From: Selenomonas sp. oral taxon 920 | GTDB lineage: Bacteria > Bacillota > Negativicutes > Selenomonadales > Selenomonadaceae | Length of the DNA stretch: 64,000 bases | Reading direction: 5' to 3' | NCBI RefSeq assembly: GCF_001717585.1 | Contig: NZ_CP017042.1 | Location: 186,001-250,000 of the forward strand | Part shown: positions 1 to 7,337 of the stretch, piece by piece | Numbering within the stretch: the first letter of the stretch is position 1 | Layout of the letters: each line of letters starts with the position of its first letter | Notes under the pieces: generated by a model | Seen by the model: only the letters and a program-made list of their open reading frames with translations | The model's database searches: none | What the model was told of the DNA's origin: nothing | Position numbers and translations under genes: made by a program

Positions 1-566
1 CCAGCTGCGACTGCACGTGCAACGGCACTGAGTGCGCCGCCCGTGGTGAAGGGCTTGCCTTCCTTCTCGTAGTAGGTGAGCATTTCGCCCGCGACTTGAC
101 CAAATGCCGTGAACATATCGGCGTATTTCTTGCTCTCGAAGGCGGGCAGGAATTTCTCCGTGAGGTGCTCAATGCCCTCGTCGGTAATGCGCGTGGCGAG
201 CCTTGTATCCGTGGCGACGTAGTAGGTGTTGTTTTCGGGCGAAAGGAGGAGCAGGACTGCGCCGCGTTCACCGCCGGGGGCGATGGTCTTGATGATGTTC
301 TCCGCGAGCGGCTTCAGCGGTTTGTCTTTCCAATCACCGACGATTGCCGCGAGGATGCGGATGCGGTGTGTCCGTTCCACTGCCGCGAGCTGCGCATCGA
401 GTTTTTGCACCTCGGCATCGGAGAGGAGGTTCATCTCGTCGATGACGCGTGCGTTTCCGATGCCCGCTGCATCTGCCGCTTTGGGGACGGCGAGGACAAA
501 GATGCTGAGGCAGAGGAGGAGCACGGCGAGGAGTGTGCTGCGTCCATATTTCATTTCGTTTATCAT
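1..566 (-). CDS. TPM-domain secreted protein (YdjH-like), C-terminus outside window
   Basis: The reverse strand encodes an N-terminal signal segment (LLAVLLLCLSIFVLAV) followed by a TPM (DUF477) domain: a conserved VIDE start, an alpha/beta core, and the ITDEGIEHLTEKFLP and MLTYYEKEGKP blocks. Both blocks recur in the protein at 1704-2537, so the two are paralogues. The ATG at 566 follows a G-rich ribosome-binding site; a second in-frame ATG lies four codons later. The frame is still open at base 1, so the C-terminal membrane anchor expected for the family is not seen. It begins 13 bases after the stop of the zinc-ribbon gene at 580-1692 and is probably the last visible gene of that operon. 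TPM proteins are membrane-anchored and linked to envelope or photosystem quality control; the exact role here is unknown. Confidence 0.85.
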   Translation of the reverse strand, partial: MINEMKYGRSTLLAVLLLCLSIFVLAVPKAADAAGIGNARVIDEMNLLSDAEVQKLDAQLAAVERTHRIRILAAIVGDWKDKPLKPLAENIIKTIAPGGERGAVLLLLSPENNTYYVATDTRLATRITDEGIEHLTEKFLPAFESKKYADMFTAFGQVAGEMLTYYEKEGKPFTTGGALSAVARAVAA

Positions 567-579
567 TATGCCGCCCCCC

Positions 580-1692
580 CTATAGATCAAACATGAGCCA
601 GCCGAGCCAGAAGAGGACGGCGAAGACGAGGGCGGACGGGATGAGCGGGTAGACGTACTCCTTGAATGTATCCTTGGGGAGATCCGCACCGACGAATTTG
701 CCGGTCTGTCCGTTCATCATGAAGGTGTAGGGCTTGCCCTGATAGTTCGTGGTGAGGATCCAGACGGGCATCATGGCGTAGCAGACATCGCCCGACTGCT
801 TTCGGATCTTCGAGCTGCCGCTCGGGGCGGTGCAGGTATAGCCGCTGACGGTTTTGCTCAGCGCGTGGATGACGCTCGCCGTGAGGCGCGTGTCGGCGCG
901 CGGCAGGGATTCCTTGACATCGACATCGAATTTGTCGGCGAGGTGTCCCGTGAAATACGCAGCGGAGAAGGGGCGGAGGTCGCTGTAGTCGAACGGCTCG
1001 ATGCTGTCCATGTACTTGTCGTCCATGCGTTTGCTCGCGTCGACGGGGATGCCGCGGAACGTCATCTCGCCGCTGCGCTCGCAGCGGTAGTGGCTGGTCT
1101 CGATGATGATCTCGTCCGCCGTATCGCGCCGACTCCTCGTTTCCGCGCTGAAGTCCATGCTGGCGCTTACCTGCGCGTCGAAGAGCCAGAAGGGGACGTA
1201 CATGGACTGGATCTCCTTGATGCGGTTCTCGTCGCGGAACGCCTTCGGGAGCAGTTTTTTCCCCTTGTAGAACTCCTTGAGCGCAGCGACGGCGTCTTCC
1301 TTCGTCTTCTTGAATGGAATGACATAGTCGGGGCGCAGCATGCCGTCGAAGCGGCGCGGGATCATGTTCGGGCTGCCGCAGTAGGCGCACTGGGTCGCCA
1401 TGGTGTTGCCGTCGGAGACGAGCTCCGCACCGCAGGAGGAGCAGGTCTGGATCATCATGTTCGCCGTTTCGGCTCCGTCCCATGCGCTGCCTGCGTTCTC
1501 GGTGTTCCACTGCGCTTCTTTTTCCTCCGCCTTCTCTGCCGTCTGCGCCTCTTTCTGTGCATAGAGGGCATCCATCTCGGCAATGCTGATCTTGGCATCG
1601 CAAAACGCGCAGGTCACATGATTGTGCCCCGGGAGGAAGGTGAGCGGGGCACCGCATTTGGGACATTTGTAGCTGACGCTTGTATCTGCCAT
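580..1692 (-). CDS. Zinc-ribbon membrane protein, YdjG-like
   Basis: This 370-residue protein has three zinc-binding knuckle regions: C10/C13 with C28/C31, and a second pair C84/C87 with C102/C105. A hydrophobic segment of about 20 residues ends the protein (SALVFAVLFWLGWLMF). The middle carries IQSMYVPFWLFDAQV and a late MMNGQTGKFVG block that recur in the genes at 2550 and 23073, so the three form one family. In Bacillus subtilis the corresponding protein, YdjG, works with YdjH (TPM) and YdjI (SPFH) at the membrane; the same gene types are adjacent here. The family assignment is from known architecture, the stress role is inferred. Start ATG at 1692 has a weak AGGAT site. Confidence 0.8.
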   Translation of the reverse strand: MADTSVSYKCPKCGAPLTFLPGHNHVTCAFCDAKISIAEMDALYAQKEAQTAEKAEEKEAQWNTENAGSAWDGAETANMMIQTCSSCGAELVSDGNTMATQCAYCGSPNMIPRRFDGMLRPDYVIPFKKTKEDAVAALKEFYKGKKLLPKAFRDENRIKEIQSMYVPFWLFDAQVSASMDFSAETRSRRDTADEIIIETSHYRCERSGEMTFRGIPVDASKRMDDKYMDSIEPFDYSDLRPFSAAYFTGHLADKFDVDVKESLPRADTRLTASVIHALSKTVSGYTCTAPSGSSKIRKQSGDVCYAMMPVWILTTNYQGKPYTFMMNGQTGKFVGADLPKDTFKEYVYPLIPSALVFAVLFWLGWLMFDL

Positions 1693-1703
1693 AGGGTTGC
1701 ATC

Positions 1704-2537
1704 CTAAAACTTTCCGCCGCCGCCGCCGTGGCTCGAGTCGCTGCTGGAGGTGCTGACATTGGAGCCAGAGGAGGATTCCTTCTTTTCCTTGGTCCGACGT
1801 GTGACGGTGGTATAGAGGAAGTTGTCCTCGTCCTGCGTGAGCCGGAAGCTGTCGTGGTTCAGGTAGGCATCCGCCTCGGCGGCGGACCTGACGTTGCTCT
1901 CATACTCGTACAGCACATAGTAGATGGTGCCGCCGAGGATGAGCGCACACGCGAGAGCGATGCCGAGTGCCATGAGGTTAAAGGCATTGGCGGGATCGTA
2001 CGGCTCGCCTTCCTTCTCGTAGTAGGTCAGCATCTCGTCCGTGGTTGCCGCAAATGTGGTGAATGCGGCGGCGTACTTGCCCTCCTTCAGATCGGGGAGA
2101 AATTCGCCTGAGAGGTACTCGACGCCCTTGCCGTCGGTGATGCGCGCGCGCATCTTGTTGTCGGTGGAGATGTACCAGTCGCGCTCCTTCATCGAGAGGA
2201 GGAGGACGATGGTGCCGTTGTCGGCAGGGATCTGGTCGACCACGTTGTTCGCGATCTTGCCGAGCGGCGTGCCGTCCGTACTCTTCATCGTGCCGATCAG
2301 GATGCGTACCTTATGCGACTGCTCGATTGTGGCAATTTTCGCATCAAGTTCCTTTTCCTCACTGTCCGTGAGAATCTCCGCCTCGTCGATGACGCGATCC
2401 GCGCCGATGCCCTGCTCCTGTGTCTGCGCCTTCGGCGGCGGTGCCTGCTTCGGCACGGCGAGGGCGACGGACGCAGTGCAGAGGAGAAGGAGGAGGGCAA
2501 GGAGTGCACTGAGGCTTTTCTTATTTTTCGTAAACAT
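1704..2537 (-). CDS. TPM-domain membrane protein, YdjH-like
   Basis: The 277-residue product has a signal peptide (residues 1-27, ending SVALA), a proline-rich stretch, a TPM domain at about 45-165, one transmembrane helix at about 188-210, and a low-complexity Ser/Gly tail ending GGGGGKF. This is the usual YdjH/TPM layout: a periplasmic domain held by a C-terminal helix. It sits 12 bases downstream of the zinc-ribbon gene at 2550 and 11 bases upstream of the one at 580, so it is part of one operon with the SPFH gene. No catalytic function should be assigned from sequence alone. Confidence 0.85.
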   Translation of the reverse strand: MFTKNKKSLSALLALLLLLCTASVALAVPKQAPPPKAQTQEQGIGADRVIDEAEILTDSEEKELDAKIATIEQSHKVRILIGTMKSTDGTPLGKIANNVVDQIPADNGTIVLLLSMKERDWYISTDNKMRARITDGKGVEYLSGEFLPDLKEGKYAAAFTTFAATTDEMLTYYEKEGEPYDPANAFNLMALGIALACALILGGTIYYVLYEYESNVRSAAEADAYLNHDSFRLTQDEDNFLYTTVTRRTKEKKESSSGSNVSTSSSDSSHGGGGGKF

Positions 2538-2549
2538 CGCTGCGCCTCC

Positions 2550-3668
2550 TTAATCCGACAGAACGAACTTCGCGAGGTAGTAGAAGACGGGAATGCTCAC
2601 GAGTGCAGGGATGATGGAGCAGAGGAGCACCTTCGCACGGTCGATGGGGACGGAGCCGACGACCTTGCCGGTCTGTCCGTTCATCATAAAGGTGTAGGGC
2701 TTCTCGTGATATTTCGTCGTGAGAATCCAGACGGGTGCCATCGCGTAGCTGACGGTGCCGTCCTCCTTGATGACGCTTGCCTCGCCGTCGAGGGAGCAGC
2801 GATCGTAGCCCTTGACGGTGCTCTCAAGAACGCCGATCGCGCTCTCATTGACGCGTTTGTCGGCACGCGGGACACTCGCCTCGGCATCCACGTCGTATTT
2901 GTCCGCGATGTGCCCCGTGAAGTAGGCGGCGGAGAAGGGGACGAGCTCGCTGTAGTCGAACGGCTCGATGCTCTCCATGTAGCTGTCGTCCATGCGCTCG
3001 CTGCCGTCGACGGGGATGCGCTCAAACGCCATGGAACCGCTGCGCTCGCAGCTGTAGTGACTGGTCTCGGTGATGATCTCGTCCGAGGTCTCGTGCACGC
3101 TGTCGTTCTCCGCGCGGAAGGTCGCGCTCGCGCGTACCTTTGAGTCGAACAGCCAGAAGGGGACGTACATGGACTGGATTTCCTTGATGCGGTTCTCGGA
3201 GGTAAATGCGGTCGGGAGGATGTATTTCCTGAGGCCCTCGCTGTAAAACTCTTTGAGGGCGGCGATGGCGTCCTGCTTCGTCTTTTTGAACGGAATGACG
3301 TAGTCGGGACGCAGCATTCCTCCGAACTGGCTGGGGATCATGTTCGGACTGCCGCAGTAGGCGCACTCAGTCGCCATCGTGTTGCCGTCGGAGACGAGCT
3401 CCGCGCCGCAGGAGGAGCAGGTCTGGATCTTCATGGCTTCTGCTTCGGCGGCATCCCATTCGCTGCCTGCACCGTCGGTTTTCCACTTTGACTCCTTTGC
3501 CTCGGCGGCGAGGGCCGCCTTTTCCTGCGCTTTTTGAAAGAGATTTTCGACGGTTGCAACGTCGAACTCGGTGTTGCAGTACTCGCAGGTTACGTGGTCG
3601 TGCCCCGGGAGAAAGGAGAGGGGGGCGCCACAGTTGGGGCATTTGTAGCTTACGCTTGTGTCTGCCAT
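2550..3668 (-). CDS. Zinc-ribbon membrane protein, YdjG-like
   Basis: This is a 372-residue paralogue of the 580-1692 product with the same start (MADTSVSYKCP) and the same CxxC pairs. It also has the CSSCGAELVSDGNTMAT block, an IQSMYVPFWLFDSKV block, the MMNGQTGK motif, and a C-terminal hydrophobic helix. A GTG three codons further upstream is in frame, but the ATG at 3668 is preferred: it is preceded by AGGTGA at proper spacing and matches the paralogue's start. The gene lies about 66 bases downstream of the SPFH gene. The pairing zinc ribbon-TPM-zinc ribbon-TPM suggests local duplication of a YdjG-YdjH unit. Confidence 0.82.
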   Translation of the reverse strand: MADTSVSYKCPNCGAPLSFLPGHDHVTCEYCNTEFDVATVENLFQKAQEKAALAAEAKESKWKTDGAGSEWDAAEAEAMKIQTCSSCGAELVSDGNTMATECAYCGSPNMIPSQFGGMLRPDYVIPFKKTKQDAIAALKEFYSEGLRKYILPTAFTSENRIKEIQSMYVPFWLFDSKVRASATFRAENDSVHETSDEIITETSHYSCERSGSMAFERIPVDGSERMDDSYMESIEPFDYSELVPFSAAYFTGHIADKYDVDAEASVPRADKRVNESAIGVLESTVKGYDRCSLDGEASVIKEDGTVSYAMAPVWILTTKYHEKPYTFMMNGQTGKVVGSVPIDRAKVLLCSIIPALVSIPVFYYLAKFVLSD

Positions 3669-3734
3669 ATCAGTCACCTCTTTTATGATGATAACACGGT
3701 GGTGTGCGTCCTGCGCGAACGCTTGGCTGCGTAA

Positions 3735-5162
3735 TCACTGTTTATCGTTCTCGTCAAAGACATCGCCGCACTGCGGGCAGAACTTCGGCGGATGCGCGGG
3801 GTCGTCGGGCTTCCAGCCGCATTTGTCGCAGATGTAGAGAGGCGCGCCCGCAGGTTTCGGTTTGCCGCAGTTTGCGCAGAATTTACCCTGATTGATCGTG
3901 CCGCAGGAGCAGCTCCACCCTTCGGCAGAGGGCTGCGGTTTACCGCACTCGGCGCAGAATTTCCCTGTATTGCCCGTATGCCCGCAGGGGCAGTTCCATG
4001 TATTCACGGGGGCGGGCTGCGGTTTGCCGCACTCAGCGCAGAACTTGCCCGTGTTGTCCGTATGTCCGCAGGGGCACGCCCAACCGGCTGCCGCGCCGCC
4101 CGCTGCCATGCCGCCCACAGCGAGGCCTCCTGCGAGCGGGTTGCCCTGCGGGGCGGCTCCGCCCTGCGGCCCGAATGCGCCCATCGCACTGGCACCTGCG
4201 TTGCCTGCCATGCCCATGCCCATGAAGCCGAACGCGCCGCCCATGCCCGCCTCGTTTCCGGCGGCGGTGCGCATGGCATCGGCCGTCGCGCCCGCGAGAC
4301 GACCGGCGCGCAGATTCGGATCGCTCATGATGGCGCTGTCCTGGATCTCCTTGATGCGCTTCTCGTCCTCTTCGTCCGCCTTGACGCTCGACACACCGAA
4401 GGAGACGATCTCAATGCCGCGCCGTTTGCCCCACTCGTCGGACAGTTCCTCGGACAGCTCGTTCCGGATGTCCTTCGTGTAGTTGATGAGCTGCGTATAG
4501 CGGATGCCCTTCGCTGCGATCCGCCCGAACGTCGGCTGCAGCGCGGTCAGCAGTTCGCTCTTGAGCTGTGAGTCGATCTCGCTGCGCTCATACACGCCCT
4601 CGACGTTGCCGCAGACGTTCGTGTAGAAGAGGATCGGATTCGTGATGCGGTAGCTGTACTCGCCGAAGCAGCGGATGTTGACGTTCAGCATGTACTGGCC
4701 GATCATGGTCTCAAACTGGATGGACTGCGCCGTCCCGTACTTGTTGCCCATGATTTCTTTCGTATTGAAATAGTAGATGCGCTGATCCTTCGGTGCGTCG
4801 CCGCCGAACGTGAAACGCTTTCCGATATTCTTGAACACGGACACGAGGTCGTTCGCGAGATCACCGCCAAAGACCGTCGGCTCGGTGGAGCTGTCGTACG
4901 TGAATGCGCCAGGCTCGGCACAGATCTCGACGACCTTACCCTGCTCGACAATGATCATGCACTGTCCTTCGTTGACGGCGATGACGGAGCCGTTCGAGAT
5001 GATGTTGTCCGTTGCGCTCGTGTTCGAGCTGCGGCCGCTGACGCGCTTCTGTCCCTTTGCGACGAGGGAGTCCTTGTCGAGGCTGTCGCAGTAGAAGTAT
5101 TCTTTCCACTGATCGGCAAGAACGCCGCCCACAGAGCCGACTGCTGCTTGGATGAGACCCAT
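3735..5162 (-). CDS. SPFH-domain protein with C-terminal zinc ribbons, YdjI-like
   Basis: The 475-residue protein starts at MGLIQAAVGSVGG, typical of the YdjI / 'virion core' SPFH family, with a strong AGGAGG site ahead of the ATG at 5162. A longer in-frame reading to 5342 lacks such a site and would cross the promoter. Residues ~20-290 are the SPFH-like core. An Ala/Gly/Met-rich linker follows, then four zinc ribbons: two near-identical WxCPCGHTxNTGKFCAECGKPQ units, one WSCSCGTINQGKFCANCG, and one YICDKCGW...FCPQCG. B. subtilis YdjI binds membranes and recruits partners under envelope stress. First gene of an operon with the zinc-ribbon and TPM genes; its promoter carries the palindrome described at 5214. 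Confidence 0.87.
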   Translation of the reverse strand: MGLIQAAVGSVGGVLADQWKEYFYCDSLDKDSLVAKGQKRVSGRSSNTSATDNIISNGSVIAVNEGQCMIIVEQGKVVEICAEPGAFTYDSSTEPTVFGGDLANDLVSVFKNIGKRFTFGGDAPKDQRIYYFNTKEIMGNKYGTAQSIQFETMIGQYMLNVNIRCFGEYSYRITNPILFYTNVCGNVEGVYERSEIDSQLKSELLTALQPTFGRIAAKGIRYTQLINYTKDIRNELSEELSDEWGKRRGIEIVSFGVSSVKADEEDEKRIKEIQDSAIMSDPNLRAGRLAGATADAMRTAAGNEAGMGGAFGFMGMGMAGNAGASAMGAFGPQGGAAPQGNPLAGGLAVGGMAAGGAAAGWACPCGHTDNTGKFCAECGKPQPAPVNTWNCPCGHTGNTGKFCAECGKPQPSAEGWSCSCGTINQGKFCANCGKPKPAGAPLYICDKCGWKPDDPAHPPKFCPQCGDVFDENDKQ

Positions 5163-5213
5163 AATTATTCCTCCTCTGCAGAATAAACAAGAGTGTTCTG
5201 AAAGTTCTTCTCT

Positions 5214-5259
5214 ATTGTAACATATCATGAGAAAAAGCGTACTGTCATAAATAACAGGT
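5214..5259 (-). promoter_or_regulatory. Promoter with palindromic operator (site A) for the SPFH operon
   Basis: On the reverse strand a -10 hexamer TACAAT (5214-5219) with an extended TGT is preceded, 22 bases upstream, by the 16-bp core palindrome CTGTTATTTATGACAG (5242-5257). No good -35 box exists; the palindrome occupies that place, as expected for an activator site. The same layout recurs at five other promoters in the window. Confidence 0.75.
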
Positions 5260-5274
5260 CGGACGAAAAATTTT

Positions 5275-5331
5275 GAAAAAAGCAACAAGAAAGGTGCCGC
5301 ACGAAGCCTGAAACACCTTCGTGCGGCACCT
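5275..5331 (-). terminator. Rho-independent terminator after the first response regulator
   Basis: A 15-bp perfect stem (5292-5306 with 5317-5331) immediately follows the stop codon of the regulator gene. On the reverse strand it is followed by a T-rich run. Confidence 0.88.
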
Positions 5332-5952
5332 CTATTGGGCACTGTCCGTATAGCCCTTCTCCGTTGCCTCGACGGCGAGCCCGACGATGCTCTTGTAGCC
5401 CGTCTTGACGAGCATGTTGCCGACGTGGAAGTTGACCGTTCGCTTGGTGATTCCGAGCGCAGCGGCGATTTCGTCGTAGGACATATTGCGGCAGATGCAG
5501 CGGAGGATGTCGAGCTCGCGGTTCGTCAGCGGTGCCTTAGTACCGCCGAAGGTGGAGTCGGCACACACGTCGGGATAGATGTGCGCGCCCTCCATCGTCG
5601 CGCGGATGCAGGCAGCGAACTCCTCGCCCGAGGCCTCCTTGTAGATGAAGCTGTCCGCGCCCGCTGTCTTTGCCCGCGCGAGAAAGGCGATCTCCTGCAT
5701 GCCTGTCATGAGGACCACGCGCAGCTCTGGGAACCGTGCTTTGAGACGCGCGCAGATCTGTATGCCGCTCGTGCGCCCCTCCATGCAGATGTCCATGAGG
5801 ACGAGATCGGGTGCAAGGCGTGCGCACGCCTCCTCCACGAGCTCTGAGAGGAGGAGGCTGCCGACCACCTCCATGTCGTCGAGGGGGGTGAAGATCTGCT
5901 CCAGTCCTTCGAGCAGAATTTTTTGATCGTCCACGAGCAGAATTTTGATCAT
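5332..5952 (-). CDS. LuxR/NarL-type response regulator, copy 1
   Basis: The 206-residue protein has a receiver domain at 1-120 (acidic DD at residues 8-9, phospho-acceptor D54 in VLMDICMEG, switch T83, K105). A LuxR-type helix-turn-helix follows at about 138-200 (LTNRELDIL, ITKRTVNFHVGNMLVKTG). The ATG at 5952 overlaps the stop of the upstream kinase by the ATGA arrangement, so the two are translationally coupled. Its DNA-recognition region is nearly identical to that of the copy at 14691. This suggests both read the same operator, and the palindrome class in this window is the best candidate. Direct proof of target is absent. Confidence 0.92.
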   Translation of the reverse strand: MIKILLVDDQKILLEGLEQIFTPLDDMEVVGSLLLSELVEEACARLAPDLVLMDICMEGRTSGIQICARLKARFPELRVVLMTGMQEIAFLARAKTAGADSFIYKEASGEEFAACIRATMEGAHIYPDVCADSTFGGTKAPLTNRELDILRCICRNMSYDEIAAALGITKRTVNFHVGNMLVKTGYKSIVGLAVEATEKGYTDSAQ

Positions 5953-7337
5953 CCTGTGTTCTCCCCTATCCGTGCATCAATTTCAAAATGTGGTGTATGG
6001 GTAATGATGAGCCGTCCGCCAAGCTCGTTCACACGGTGCATCATCCCCGACAGTCCGCCGCCTGGATGCAGCTCTGTGCAGCCGATGCCGTTGTCACGGA
6101 TGTGCAGCCGCCGCTCGCCGAGCGTGATCGTGACCGCATTCGCACGCCCGTGGCAGACCGCGTTGCTGAGCGCCTCGCGCGTAATGGCGGCAAAGGCACG
6201 TGCGCGCCGCAGATTGTGCGGCAGGCTGCCTGTGACCGTGAGCCGTATGCCGAGCCGTCGGTAGGTGTCCGTCATATCGGCAAGCAGGGTTGCGGGATGG
6301 GGCTCCTGCGCGAGCGGAACGGACTCCAAGAGGCTGTCGATGCGGACAATCGTACGGAGCGCATCCTTTGGTGCAGAGCTTGCAAGCAGCTGCTGGAGCA
6401 TACTGATCCGCTGCCCGAGGATATCGTGCACGCGTGAGGTGATCTCCTGCAGCGTTCGGCTGCGCTCCGTACGCTCGAGGTTTTGAAGGAGCTCCTTCTG
6501 GGCGCTGAGCGTAGTGCTGAGCTCCTCATTCTTCTCTCTGAGTTCCTGCGTGACGGCGTCCAGCTCCGTAACGCAGGAGGCTGTCAGCTGCCAGCCGGGG
6601 AGCGCACCCAGCAGCTGCACGCGCTGCACGAGCCACACATCGCCTGCGGCAAAGCGCAGGAGCACGGTACCCTCGCGCTGCCGTTTCTCTGCGACAGCGG
6701 GCGCGTCAAACGCCGTGAGGTCCTGCCAGAACACCGCTGCATTCCGATACTGCCGCCCGAAGAGGCGCTCCATGAAGCGCAGCATGGTGATGTTGACGAG
6801 TACCGCAGCGTGATCCTCACGGGCAAAGAGAATTCCCTCGGGCAGGAGGTCGAGTCCTGCACGGATGGAGGAAACCGTCACCTCCCGTGTCCTGCGTGCA
6901 CGTGCACGTGCAGCAAGCAGTACGAGCCGTACGCCGAGCAGCAGAAGGACGAGTGCGGCACTCATCGGGAGGAAGTCGTCCATCATCGGCAGCGAGCAGA
7001 GACCCGCAAATGCGAGCAGGAGCGCAGGAAGCAGTCTGCGTTCGCAGGCAGTGAGCCCGACGACGAGGGAGAGGAGCCCCGCTGTCCACCGCTCCGCTGC
7101 GAGCCAGCCAATCGGCGGCAGCTCTGCAAAGAAGAGCTTCCATGCACCGCCGAGCAGCAGCGTTGTGAGGAGAACGACGGAGAGTGCCGCCGCCTCCGGC
7201 AGCAGGCAGCGGATCCGGCGGCGCGGGAGATGGGCGAGCGCCCAACAGAGCGCGGCACTCTGGGCGATGAGGACAAGGCTCGCAAGCAGTACAAGGATGA
7301 GAATCTCCCCATAGCTGTACGTGGTCAGCCGTTCCAT
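5949..7337 (-). CDS. Membrane histidine kinase (HisKA_3/HATPase type), copy 1
   Basis: The 462-residue protein begins with about six hydrophobic segments (residues ~10-220), then a linker, a coiled coil, the dimerisation/phosphoacceptor helix EITSRVHDILGQRISML with its HD pair, and an HATPase domain. That domain has an N box REALSNAVCHGRA, G1 DNGIGC and G2 GGGLSGMMHRVNELGG. It is a NarL-family kinase expected to phosphorylate the adjacent regulator. The start is ATG 7337 behind GGAGGGATG; a longer frame upstream is only the shadow of the preceding gene. It overlaps the upstream sensor gene by 13 bases. It lacks a recognisable extracellular sensor domain, so input likely comes through the neighbouring sensor protein (inference). 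Confidence 0.9.
   Translation of the reverse strand: MERLTTYSYGEILILVLLASLVLIAQSAALCWALAHLPRRRIRCLLPEAAALSVVLLTTLLLGGAWKLFFAELPPIGWLAAERWTAGLLSLVVGLTACERRLLPALLLAFAGLCSLPMMDDFLPMSAALVLLLLGVRLVLLAARARARRTREVTVSSIRAGLDLLPEGILFAREDHAAVLVNITMLRFMERLFGRQYRNAAVFWQDLTAFDAPAVAEKRQREGTVLLRFAAGDVWLVQRVQLLGALPGWQLTASCVTELDAVTQELREKNEELSTTLSAQKELLQNLERTERSRTLQEITSRVHDILGQRISMLQQLLASSAPKDALRTIVRIDSLLESVPLAQEPHPATLLADMTDTYRRLGIRLTVTGSLPHNLRRARAFAAITREALSNAVCHGRANAVTITLGERRLHIRDNGIGCTELHPGGGLSGMMHRVNELGGRLIITHTPHFEIDARIGENTG

Noticed and set aside
587-1759. 390-residue reverse frame rich in Arg
   Set aside because: It is the +1 shadow of the zinc-ribbon gene at 580.
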